The notes under the pieces: model-generated
The model's input: the letters and a program-made list of their open reading frames with translations, nothing else
Database searches by the model: none
Told to the model about the DNA's origin: nothing
From: Streptomyces leeuwenhoekii
Lineage (GTDB): Bacteria > Actinomycetota > Actinomycetes > Streptomycetales > Streptomycetaceae
Direction of reading: 5' to 3'
DNA length: 64,000 nt
NCBI RefSeq assembly: GCF_001013905.1
Contig: NZ_LN831790.1
Coordinates: 6,400,001-6,464,000, forward strand
Position numbers and translations under genes: made by a program
Shown: positions 17,584 to 25,008 of the stretch, in pieces
How positions within the stretch are numbered: the stretch's first letter is position 1
Layout: the number at the start of each line of letters is the position of its first letter

Positions 17584-18942
17584 GACCGCCGCATTTTCGG
17601 GCTGGAGAACGAGTACGGCGTCACGTGCACGTTCAGGGGACAGCGCCGCCTGTCGCCTGACGAGGTGGCGCGGTACCTCTTCCGCCGTGTCGTGTCATGG
17701 GGCCGCAGCAGCAATGTCTTTCTGCGCAACGGCGCCCGCCTCTATCTCGACGTGGGGTCACATCCGGAATACGCCACACCCGAATGTGACAACGTGATCG
17801 AACTCGTCACCCACGACAAGGCGGGCGAGCGCATTCTGGAAGGACTCCTGGTGGACGCGGAACGACGCCTGCACGAGGAGGGAATCGCGGGCGACGTCTA
17901 CCTCTTCAAGAACAACACCGATTCGGCGGGCAACTCCTACGGCTGCCACGAGAACTATCTGGTGGCCCGGCACGGGGAGTTCTCGCGGCTCGCGGACATC
18001 CTCATTCCGTTCCTGGTGACGAGGCAGCTCCTGTGCGGTGCCGGCAAGGTGCTGCAGACGCCGCGCGGCGCCGTGTACTGCGTCAGCCAGCGCGCCGAGC
18101 ACATCTGGGAGGGCGTCTCCTCGGCGACGACCCGCTCCCGGCCGATCATCAACACACGCGACGAGCCGCACGCGGACGCCGAGCGATACCGCCGGCTGCA
18201 CGTCATCGTGGGCGACTCGAACATGTCCGAGACGACCATGCTGCTGAAGGTCGGCGCCACCGACCTGGTGCTGCGCATGATCGAGGCCGGCACGGTGATG
18301 CGGGACCTCACCCTGGAGAACCCCATCCGGGCGATCCGCGAGGTCAGCCACGACATCACCGGGCGGCGGAAGGTACGCCTGGCCAGCGGCCGGGAAGCCT
18401 CCGCGCTGGAGGTGCAGCGGGAGTACTACGAGAAGGCCGTGGACTTCTGCGAGCGGCGCGGCATCCGCACCGGCACCGTCGAGCGGGTGCTGGAGCTGTG
18501 GGGCCGCACCCTGGACGCGATCGAGACCGAGGACCTCGACCGCATCGACACCGAGATCGACTGGGTCATGAAGTACAAGCTCCTCGAGCGGTACCGGGCC
18601 AAGCACAACATGACCATGTCGCATCCGCGGGTCGCCCAGATAGACCTCGCCTACCACGACATCCACCGCCGTCGCGGCCTGTACTACCTGCTGGAGAAGA
18701 AGGGCCAGGCCGCCCGGGTCTGCAACGACTTGAAGATCTTCGAGGGGAAGTCCGTCCCGCCGCAGACCACGCGCGCCCGGCTGCGCGGCGACTTCATCCG
18801 GCGGGCCCAGGAACAGCGCCGGGACTTCACCGTGGACTGGGTCCACCTCAAGCTCAACGACCAGGCCCAGCGCACGGTGCTGTGCAAGGACCCGTTCCGC
18901 TCCGTGGACGACCGGGTGGAGAAGCTGATCGCGGGTATGTAG
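17581..18942 (+). CDS. pafA: Pup-protein ligase PafA
   Basis: PafA uses ATP to form an isopeptide bond between the C-terminal Glu of deamidated Pup and a substrate lysine. The 453-residue protein shares the glutamine-synthetase-like fold of Dop. The nucleotide motif is GLENEYG (residues 7-13), the catalytic Asp lies in [11 protein letters not shown], and RDEPHAD appears later. The C-terminal domain (about 390-453) includes [18 protein letters not shown], which helps bind Pup. It lacks the Dop-loop, which distinguishes it from dop in this window. The promoter looks leaderless. A strong hairpin follows 41 bases after the stop. Confidence 0.97.
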   Translation: MDRRIFGLENEYGVTCTFRGQRRLSPDEVARYLFRRVVSWGRSSNVFLRNGARLYLDVGSHPEYATPECDNVIELVTHDKAGERILEGLLVDAERRLHEEGIAGDVYLFKNNTDSAGNSYGCHENYLVARHGEFSRLADILIPFLVTRQLLCGAGKVLQTPRGAVYCVSQRAEHIWEGVSSATTRSRPIINTRDEPHADAERYRRLHVIVGDSNMSETTMLLKVGATDLVLRMIEAGTVMRDLTLENPIRAIREVSHDITGRRKVRLASGREASALEVQREYYEKAVDFCERRGIRTGTVERVLELWGRTLDAIETEDLDRIDTEIDWVMKYKLLERYRAKHNMTMSHPRVAQIDLAYHDIHRRRGLYYLLEKKGQAARVCNDLKIFEGKSVPPQTTRARLRGDFIRRAQEQRRDFTVDWVHLKLNDQAQRTVLCKDPFRSVDDRVEKLIAGM

Positions 18943-18983
18943 CGCTCCGGGACGACCGCGGGGCGAAGACCGGAACGCAACAC

Positions 18984-19012
18984 GGGCGCCGTACGTTTCC
19001 CGTACGGCGCCC
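18984..19012 (+). terminator. Terminator of pafA
   Basis: Twelve-base perfect arms (18984-18995 and 19001-19012) enclose a 5-base loop (TTTCC) and are followed by TTCT. Confidence 0.75.
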
Positions 19013-19075
19013 TTCTCACGCCGTAGAGTTGCGCGCACGCCATCCACAAGATCGACCGATTACGAGGCCCCCATC

Positions 19076-20077
19076 GTGCGCCGACGCTCACTTCTCATCG
19101 CCGTACCCGCTGGACTGGTCACGCTCGCCGCCTGCGGCGACGACAAGTCCGACACGAGTGAGTCCGGTGAGAGCGCGACACCCTCCGCGTCGGCCACCTC
19201 CGCGGCGCCGCCGCCCAAGATCGTCGACGGTCCGCTGCCGGCGATCACCGCGGGCGCGAAGTTCGGCCAGAAGCCGACCGTCGCCAAGGGCGGCGGCGAG
19301 CCGTCGAAGCAGCTCGCGGTGAAGACGGTGGTCGCCGGCGGCGGCAAGACCGTCGCGGAGAAGGACTACGTCGTGGTGAACTACCTGGGGCAGATCTGGG
19401 ACACCGGGAAGGTCTTCACCACCTCCTACGAGAGCGGGACCCCGGAGGCCGTCCAGCTCGCCCAGGGCGCCATCTTCGACGGCTGGCGGTACGCGCTCAC
19501 CGGGAAGAAGACCGGCAGCCGGGTCCTGTTCTCGGTGCCGCCCACCTGGGGGTACGGCACCCAGGGCAACGAGCAGGCGGGCATCAAGGGCGACGACACG
19601 CTGGTGTTCGTGGTCGACGTGCAGGACACGTTCAACGCCAAGAGCTCCGCCAAGGGCACGCAGGTCGCCCAGGACGCCATGGACCTGCCCAAGGTCGGCA
19701 CCAACACCGACGGCAAGGCGCCCTCCATCGACATTCCCAAGGCGGACGCCCCCAAGAAGCTCGTGGCGAACTACGTCATCGAGGGTGGCGGCGCGACGGT
19801 CGCCGCGGACGACAGCGTGCTCGTGCAGTACAAGGGCGTGCAGTGGGGCAACGGCAAGGAGTTCGACTCCACGTACGGCCGGGGCCAGCTCACCTCGTTC
19901 TCGCTGGAGCAGGTCGTCAAGGGCTGGTCGCAGGGTCTGACCGGCAAGAAGGTCGGCAGCCGTGTCCTCATCGTGATCCCGCCGGAGCTGGGCTACGGTG
20001 ACAACCCGCCGCAGGGCAGTGGCATCGAGAAGGGCGCCACGCTGGTCTTCACCGTCGACATCCTGGCGAAGATGTGA
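19076..20077 (+). CDS. Lipoprotein with two FKBP-type peptidyl-prolyl isomerase domains
   Basis: The protein has 333 residues and starts at GTG. The N-terminus is a lipoprotein signal with lipobox LAAC (Cys about residue 20), followed by a Ser/Ala linker. Two FKBP domains follow, about residues 95-185 and 230-333. The second is the better conserved (VLVQYKGVQWGNGKEFDST and GSRVLIVIPPELGYG). The first keeps VVNYLGQIWDTGKVF and VPPTWGYG. The protein should act at the outer membrane surface in folding exported proteins. Tandem FKBP domains in one lipoprotein are less common than single ones. A cytosolic single-domain FKBP gene follows 59 bases downstream, probably in the same unit. Confidence 0.93.
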   Translation: MRRRSLLIAVPAGLVTLAACGDDKSDTSESGESATPSASATSAAPPPKIVDGPLPAITAGAKFGQKPTVAKGGGEPSKQLAVKTVVAGGGKTVAEKDYVVVNYLGQIWDTGKVFTTSYESGTPEAVQLAQGAIFDGWRYALTGKKTGSRVLFSVPPTWGYGTQGNEQAGIKGDDTLVFVVDVQDTFNAKSSAKGTQVAQDAMDLPKVGTNTDGKAPSIDIPKADAPKKLVANYVIEGGGATVAADDSVLVQYKGVQWGNGKEFDSTYGRGQLTSFSLEQVVKGWSQGLTGKKVGSRVLIVIPPELGYGDNPPQGSGIEKGATLVFTVDILAKM

Positions 20078-20136
20078 TCGACAGGATGTAAGACTGGTCC
20101 CCGTTGCCTTTCCGCAGACAAGCAGGAGCTGAACAC

Positions 20137-20508
20137 GTGAGCATCGACAAGCCCGAGATCGACTTCCCCGGCGGCGAGCCCCCGGCGGATCTCGAGATCA
20201 AGGACATCTGGGAGGGCGACGGCGCGGTGGCGCAGGCGGGCCAGACCGTCACCGTCCACTACGTGGGTGTCGCCTTCAGCACGGGCGAGGAGTTCGACGC
20301 GAGCTGGAACCGGGGCGCCCCCTTCCGCTTCCCGCTCGGCGCCGGCCGCGTCATCCAGGGCTGGGACCTCGGTGTGCAGGGCATGAAGGTCGGCGGCCGC
20401 CGCCAGCTCACCATCCCGGCGCACCTCGCCTACGGCGACCAGAGCCCGACTCCCGCGATCAAGCCCGGCGAGACGCTGATCTTCGTCGTCGACCTGCTCG
20501 GGGTCTGA
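20137..20508 (+). CDS. FKBP-type peptidyl-prolyl cis-trans isomerase, cytosolic
   Basis: A single-domain FKBP of 123 residues without a signal peptide. The core is intact: VTVHYVGVAFSTGEEFDASW, FPLGAGRVIQGWDLGVQGMK and IPAHLAYGD, which include the residues that form the isomerase pocket. Start GTG 20137 is preceded by AGGAG at 7 bases. It is likely co-transcribed with the lipoprotein isomerase and ends in a terminator with a T-run. It should assist cytosolic protein folding, and the substrates are unknown. Confidence 0.95.
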   Translation: MSIDKPEIDFPGGEPPADLEIKDIWEGDGAVAQAGQTVTVHYVGVAFSTGEEFDASWNRGAPFRFPLGAGRVIQGWDLGVQGMKVGGRRQLTIPAHLAYGDQSPTPAIKPGETLIFVVDLLGV

Positions 20509-20573
20509 TCGCCGCACGGCCGACGCGGCCCGGCGCGCCCTTCACGCCGAGTCCGACCGGAACCGATCACTCG

Positions 20574-20610
20574 GGGCCCATGCCTGTCCGGGCATGGGCC
20601 CTCGGCTTTT
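20574..20610 (+). terminator. Intrinsic terminator after the FKBP gene
   Basis: Eleven-base arms (20574-20584 and 20591-20601) with a 6-base loop are followed within a few bases by TTTT (20607-20610). Confidence 0.75.
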
Positions 20611-20675
20611 GCCACGGCACCACGGAGCGGTACGGTCATCGGTCGGAAGCACCATAGGGAAGGCGAAGGGCGTCG

Positions 20676-21653
20676 ATGGCGATTGCCAAGGCCGAGCGGC
20701 TGATGAACCTGGCGCTGTGTCTGCTCGGGACGCGGCGGCCGCTCAGCAAGCGCGAGCTGCGTGAGTCCATCGAGGCGTACGTCGAGGCATTCGGGCCGGG
20801 ACAGGGAGCCGCGGGCTCGGACGACTCCTTCAACCGCATGTTCGAGCGGGACAAGGACGATCTGCGCGAGCTCGGACTGGTCATCGAGACCGTCGAAAGC
20901 ATCGACGGCGAGGTCGGTTACCTGGCCCGCCGGGACAGCAACCGCCTCCCGCCCATCACCCTGGACGCCGAGGAGGCGGCCGCGCTGGGGCTCGCCGCCA
21001 AGGTGTGGCAGCAGGCCCGGCTCGCGGGCGCGGCCAGCGGGGCGCTGCAGAAGCTGCGCGCGGCCGGGCTGCCGGAGGACGTCGACCCGTACGGGGCGCA
21101 CAGCGCCCTGGAGCCCCGCATTCCCGTGCACGAGGCCGCCTTCGAGCCGCTGATGCTGGCCTGCCGGGACCGCCGGCCGGTCGTCTTCGACTACCGCAAG
21201 TCCAACGCCGCCCACCCCGAGCAGCGGCATGTCGAGCCGTGGGCGCTGGAGTGCTGGCGGGGTCACTGGTACCTGGCCGGCTTCGACCGGGAGCGCGGCG
21301 CCGAGCGGGTCTTCCGGCTCTCCCGGATCACCGGCAAGGTGCGTTCGCGCGGCGGCAAGTACACCGCCCCGGTGCCCGACGTGGTCACCGTCCGCGAGAC
21401 CGTCGCGAGCTGGGCCGGGGAGACCGCCGACCGCTCCGCGCGGATCCGGCTGCGCTCGGGCGCCGGCTACCCGCTGCGGGCGAAGGCGACCGCGATACGG
21501 GAGCGCGGCGACGGCTGGGACGAGCTGGAGATCCCGTACGGGCACGGGCTGGACGCCTGGCTGGTGGAGTTCGGCCCGGACGTGGTGGTCCTGGACCCCG
21601 CCGAGCTGCGGGCCGACGTGATGGACCGGCTGCGTGCCGTGGCCAAGGGCTGA
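20676..21653 (+). CDS. pafB: WYL-domain transcriptional activator subunit PafB
   Basis: The protein has 325 residues. An N-terminal winged helix-turn-helix (about 1-75, KAERLMNLALCLLGTRRPLSKREL) is followed by a WYL domain (about 140-220, including RHVEPWALECWRGHWYLAGF) and a C-terminal WCX extension (about 235-325). In mycobacteria PafB and PafC form a heterodimer that activates LexA-independent DNA-damage genes, and the WYL domain is thought to sense nucleic acid. The locus name comes from linkage to pafA, not from a direct role in pupylation. The start is preceded by GGGAAGGCGAAGG. pafC begins 16 bases after the stop. Confidence 0.95.
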   Translation: MAIAKAERLMNLALCLLGTRRPLSKRELRESIEAYVEAFGPGQGAAGSDDSFNRMFERDKDDLRELGLVIETVESIDGEVGYLARRDSNRLPPITLDAEEAAALGLAAKVWQQARLAGAASGALQKLRAAGLPEDVDPYGAHSALEPRIPVHEAAFEPLMLACRDRRPVVFDYRKSNAAHPEQRHVEPWALECWRGHWYLAGFDRERGAERVFRLSRITGKVRSRGGKYTAPVPDVVTVRETVASWAGETADRSARIRLRSGAGYPLRAKATAIRERGDGWDELEIPYGHGLDAWLVEFGPDVVVLDPAELRADVMDRLRAVAKG

Positions 21654-21669
21654 GGGGGAGCGGACGAAC

Positions 21670-22761
21670 ATGGCAGGAAAACCGGTCCGGCCCGTGAACG
21701 CCATCGACCAGACCCGGCGGATGCTGTCGCTGGTGACCTATCTCAAGGAGCGCCCCGGCGCCCGGATCGCGGACGTCGCGCGCGCCTTCGGCATCTCCGA
21801 GGAGGAGCTGGTCTCCGACCTCGACGTGCTGCCCATGTGCGGCACCAGCTTCCGCGGCGGCGACCTGCTCGACATCGACACCGACGGCGAGCGCATCTGG
21901 TGGCACAACCCCGCCGCCCTCGGCGCGGAGGCGGCCGAGCCCCTGCGGCTCGCCGCCGACGAGGCCACCGCGCTGCTGGTCGCCGCGCGTGCCGTGGCCA
22001 CGCTGCCCGGCCTGCGCGAGAGCGACCGGCAGGCGCTGCTGCGGGCCACGGCCAAGGTGGAGGCCGCCGCCGGGGAGGCGGCCGGGGCCAGTTCCCGGCT
22101 GTCGGTGACCTTCGAGTCGGAGGGCGGCGTCTTCGCCGACGTCGACCGGGCGATCTCCGAGCGGCGCCGGCTGTGGATCCGCTACTACTCGCCGGCCCGC
22201 GACGAGCTCACCGAACGCGAGATCGACCCGATCCGCCTGGTCAGCGTCGGCCACACCTATGTCGAGGCATGGTGCCGGCGCTCCGAGGCGCGGCGGACCT
22301 TCCGGCTCGACCGGGTCGCCGAGATCAGGATCCTCGACGCGCCGTCCGCGCCGCCGGAGACCGAGCTGCGGGACCTGTCGGAGGGGCTGGTGCAGCCCGC
22401 CGCCGAGGACCCGGAGGTGGTGGTCGAGGTCGGCCCGGGCGGGCGCTGGGTCGCCGAGTACTACCCGCACGACAGCGCGGAGGAGCTCCCGGACGGCGGT
22501 CTGCGCATCACCCTGCGCACTCCCGACCCGGCGTCGCTGCGCCGCCTGGCCCTGCGGCTGGGGCGCGACGGCCGGATCGTCTCACCGCGCGAGCTCGCGG
22601 ACAGCGCCCGCCGGGCGGCCCGCGAGGCACTGGCGGCGTACGACGGCATCGAGGCGGCGGAGGCGGCCGGGGCCGCACCGACGGACGGGCCCGGCGCGGG
22701 TCCCGAGGACCGGCCGGCCTGCTCCGTGCCGGGCGGCGGACACCACGACGGGCGGGAGTGA
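21670..22761 (+). CDS. pafC: WYL-domain transcriptional activator subunit PafC
   Basis: The protein has 363 residues and is paralogous to PafB. It has an HTH (about 20-75, IADVARAFGISEEELVSDL), a WYL domain (about 165-235, LWIRYYSPARDELTEREIDP and HTYVEAWCRRSEARRTFRLD) and a WCX domain to about 320. A disordered Ala/Gly tail of about 40 residues follows. Start ATG 21670 is preceded by GGGGGAGCGG. An in-frame ATG 36 bases earlier overlaps the pafB end and is less likely. The stop codon overlaps the GTG of the next small gene (GTGA), so the two are translationally coupled. Confidence 0.95.
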   Translation: MAGKPVRPVNAIDQTRRMLSLVTYLKERPGARIADVARAFGISEEELVSDLDVLPMCGTSFRGGDLLDIDTDGERIWWHNPAALGAEAAEPLRLAADEATALLVAARAVATLPGLRESDRQALLRATAKVEAAAGEAAGASSRLSVTFESEGGVFADVDRAISERRRLWIRYYSPARDELTEREIDPIRLVSVGHTYVEAWCRRSEARRTFRLDRVAEIRILDAPSAPPETELRDLSEGLVQPAAEDPEVVVEVGPGGRWVAEYYPHDSAEELPDGGLRITLRTPDPASLRRLALRLGRDGRIVSPRELADSARRAAREALAAYDGIEAAEAAGAAPTDGPGAGPEDRPACSVPGGGHHDGRE

Positions 22762-23060
22762 GCACGTTGAGCGAGCCGGTGGGGCCGGGGGTGCGGGAGA
22801 TGTCGGTGGCGTCCGCGTTCGCCGGGATGAGAAGCGTCTCCCCGGTGGTGTTCCGGGCGGGCTGCCCCGACTGCCGGGGCCGTTTCGAGCTCGCCGCGAG
22901 CGCCCTGCGGCTCGCCATCGGCGCCACCCGCCGTACCACCTTCTACTCGTTCACCTGTCCCGGGTGCGGCGCCGCCGTCCGCAAGCCGGCGGGGGAGCGG
23001 ATCGTGGAGCTGCTCACCGGCGGCGGGGTCCGGACGCTGCGGCTGTACTCGACCGTTTAG
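22758..23060 (+). CDS. Small zinc-ribbon-like protein coupled to pafC
   Basis: I do not recognise a named family. The frame gives 100 residues from a GTG that overlaps the pafC stop as GTGA. Two CxxC pairs, Cys36/Cys39 (CPDC) and Cys67/Cys70 (CPGC), stand 27 residues apart, the layout of a zinc ribbon. The residues between are Ala/Leu/Arg-rich (FELAASALRLAIG), and the chain ends in LRLYSTV. The coupling to pafBC suggests a partner or regulator in the same unit, but that is only inferred. An internal ATG at 22800 is an alternative start that keeps both Cys pairs. Confidence 0.75.
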   Translation: MSTLSEPVGPGVREMSVASAFAGMRSVSPVVFRAGCPDCRGRFELAASALRLAIGATRRTTFYSFTCPGCGAAVRKPAGERIVELLTGGGVRTLRLYSTV

Positions 23061-23081
23061 GCCGCGCCCGGCGGGACGGTC

Positions 23082-23097
23082 TAGGCTCGGCCCCATG
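23082..23097 (+). promoter_or_regulatory. -10 element placed for leaderless transcription
   Basis: TAGGCT (23082-23087) lies 7 bases before the ATG at 23095 of the small membrane protein, and no Shine-Dalgarno sequence is present. Confidence 0.45.
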
Positions 23098-23289
23098 TTC
23101 TGGCCGATGTTCGCGGTTGCCGTGGGGTTCCTGGGTCTCGCCGTCCTGGCGGTGTTCGCCGTACGGGTGTTCGTGGAGGCCCGGCGGCTGGGCCGGCAGG
23201 TGACGGAGGCGGCCCGCCGGATCAACCGGGCGGCGGAGGACCTGGAGCGCGCGGCTGTCAGCACGGCCCGCTCCGTGGACGCGCTCTGA
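23095..23289 (+). CDS. Small single-pass membrane protein
   Basis: A 64-residue protein with one hydrophobic helix (about 4-26, MFAVAVGFLGLAVLAVFAVR). A positively charged amphipathic helix follows (about 30-60, with RRLGRQVTEAARRINRAAEDL), which may form a short coiled coil on the cytosolic side. The layout resembles TatA/B-like or DUF948-type anchors, but there is no clear family signature. It lies between pafBC and tatA, 246 bases before tatA. Base composition and codon use fit a real gene. The function is unknown. Confidence 0.7.
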   Translation: MFWPMFAVAVGFLGLAVLAVFAVRVFVEARRLGRQVTEAARRINRAAEDLERAAVSTARSVDAL

Positions 23290-23535
23290 GTGACATATCG
23301 GACTTGGGTAAGTCGTGTTCCGGGTCGCTTCGCCCTGTCATCGCGCGGGTTGCGGCAGGTACGCTGCTGGTCGCGCCCGGAGACAGAGGCCCGGGCGCGG
23401 ACGGGAGTACGCACGGGGATTGCCTCACGTTTACCCCCGAGCGTTACGATCGCTGCACAGCACGATCGATCGGACGTATGTCCGACTGATCGGACAGCAC
23501 CCCACACAGCCGCCTCGGTGAGAAGGTAAAGACTT

Positions 23536-23814
23536 ATGGGAAGGCTCGGACCTACCGAGATCATTCTGATCCTCGTCGTCATCATCCTGCTCTTCGGCGC
23601 GAAGAAGCTCCCGGACATGGCACGGTCGCTCGGCAAGTCCGCGCGCATCCTCAAGAGCGAGGCCAAGGCGATGAAGGAGGAGGACAAGTCCTCCGCCCCG
23701 GCGGGCCCGCCCCACGGCGACGAGCAGCCCGCGCAGCGCACCATCCAGGCCGCCCCCGGCGACGTGACCAGCTCCCGCCCGGTCACCGAGCCGACGGACA
23801 CCACCAAGCGCTGA
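23536..23814 (+). CDS. tatA: Sec-independent protein translocase TatA
   Basis: TatA forms the variable pore that passes folded twin-arginine proteins across the membrane. The 92-residue protein has a short N-terminal transmembrane helix (about 5-21, GPTEIILILVVIILLFG), the hinge FGAKKLPDMARSLGKS, an amphipathic helix to about residue 50 and a flexible charged tail. The FGxKKLP motif is diagnostic. The start ATG has AGAAGG upstream. tatC follows 48 bases later. A separate TatB is not in the window. Confidence 0.96.
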   Translation: MGRLGPTEIILILVVIILLFGAKKLPDMARSLGKSARILKSEAKAMKEEDKSSAPAGPPHGDEQPAQRTIQAAPGDVTSSRPVTEPTDTTKR

Positions 23815-23862
23815 CGCAGGGCCGGTGACCCCCTGGCCCGCCGCACGAGATGAGGACGTGGG

Positions 23863-24813
23863 TTGCTCAAGTCTGCCCGCAAGAAAGTGAAGGATCCCGA
23901 GGGGCGGATGCCCCTGGTGGAGCATCTGCGTGAGCTGCGCAACCGGCTCGCGAAAGGCATGCTGGCGATCACGGTCGTCACCGTGGTGGCCGTCTTCTAC
24001 AGCCAGCAGCTGATGACCTTCCTCGCGGATCCCGTCCCGCGGTGTACCGAGGGCCTGGGCGAGTCCACCGGTGGCGCCTGCGCCGTCATCGCCTACACCG
24101 ACCTGCTGTCCCCCTTCACCACCACGGTGAAGGTGTGCCTCATGGCGGGCATCGTCCTCGCCAGCCCCGTCTGGCTCTACCAGCTCTGGGCGTTCGTGGC
24201 GCCGGGCCTGCACAAGCACGAACGGAAGTACACGTACTGGTTCGTGGCGGCGGCCGTACCCCTCTTCCTCGGCGGTGCCTGGCTCGCGTACACGATCATG
24301 CCCATCAGCATGCGCGTGCTGCTGGGCATCACGCCCGACGGTTCGGCGAACATCCTGCCGATGGACAAGATCCTGGACTTCGTCGTCCGGATGATCCTCA
24401 TCTTCGGCGGCGCCTTCGAGCTGCCCCTGCTGCTGGTCATGCTCAACTTCGCCGGTGCCGTCACCGGACGCCGGATGATCGGCTGGTGGCGCGGTGTCGT
24501 CATGGGCGTCTTCGTCTTCGGTGCGGTGGCGACGCCCACCACGGACCCCATCGGGATGATCGCCCTCGCCGGGCCGATCGTCGTGCTGTACTTCATCGCC
24601 GTCGGTGTCGCCCTGCTCAACGACCGGCGCCGGCGCCGCGCCGACCCCGACGCCGAACTGGACGACGACGAGGCGTCGCATCTCGATCTCACCCCCGAGC
24701 CCATCGACGGCATCGAACCCGTCTCGGCGTCGCCGGCCCTCCCGCAGCAGGCGAGCGGTGCCGTCGACGGCACCCCGTCGAGCCGGTACGGCGGCTACGA
24801 CGACGTGACCTGA
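23863..24813 (+). CDS. tatC: Sec-independent protein translocase TatC
   Basis: TatC recognises the twin-arginine signal peptide and nucleates the translocase. The 316-residue protein has six predicted helices and the family motif MPLVEHLRELRNRL just before helix 1, with the conserved Glu that contacts the signal. A disordered, acidic tail of about 60 residues follows helix 6. The start is TTG at 23863, preceded by GAGGA at a good distance. The GTG 5 bases earlier is in another frame. It forms one unit with tatA and ends in a strong hairpin. Confidence 0.96.
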   Translation: MLKSARKKVKDPEGRMPLVEHLRELRNRLAKGMLAITVVTVVAVFYSQQLMTFLADPVPRCTEGLGESTGGACAVIAYTDLLSPFTTTVKVCLMAGIVLASPVWLYQLWAFVAPGLHKHERKYTYWFVAAAVPLFLGGAWLAYTIMPISMRVLLGITPDGSANILPMDKILDFVVRMILIFGGAFELPLLLVMLNFAGAVTGRRMIGWWRGVVMGVFVFGAVATPTTDPIGMIALAGPIVVLYFIAVGVALLNDRRRRRADPDAELDDDEASHLDLTPEPIDGIEPVSASPALPQQASGAVDGTPSSRYGGYDDVT

Positions 24814-24838
24814 TCACGCGCGGCTGAGCGGCATGGAC

Positions 24839-24870
24839 GAGGGGCCGGACGGGGGACCGTCCGGCCCCTC
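24839..24870 (+). terminator. Terminator of tatAC
   Basis: Fourteen-base perfect arms (24839-24852 and 24857-24870) around a 4-base loop, 25 bases after the tatC stop. Confidence 0.75.
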
Positions 24871-25008
24871 ACCGCGTATCCGGGGGCCGGCCGAACGGCC
24901 GGAAGGCCCCGCACCCGGCCCGTGCCCGGGACGACCGCGGGTCCGGACAGCCGGGTCCGCATAATGATCGTCTCCTTGTCGGTGGGGCCCGGTACGCTCG
25001 AAAGTACG

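Noticed and set aside
23290..23529. Small frames between the 64-residue membrane protein and tatA
   Set aside because: They overlap each other in different frames, lack ribosome-binding sites and sit in the likely tatA promoter region.
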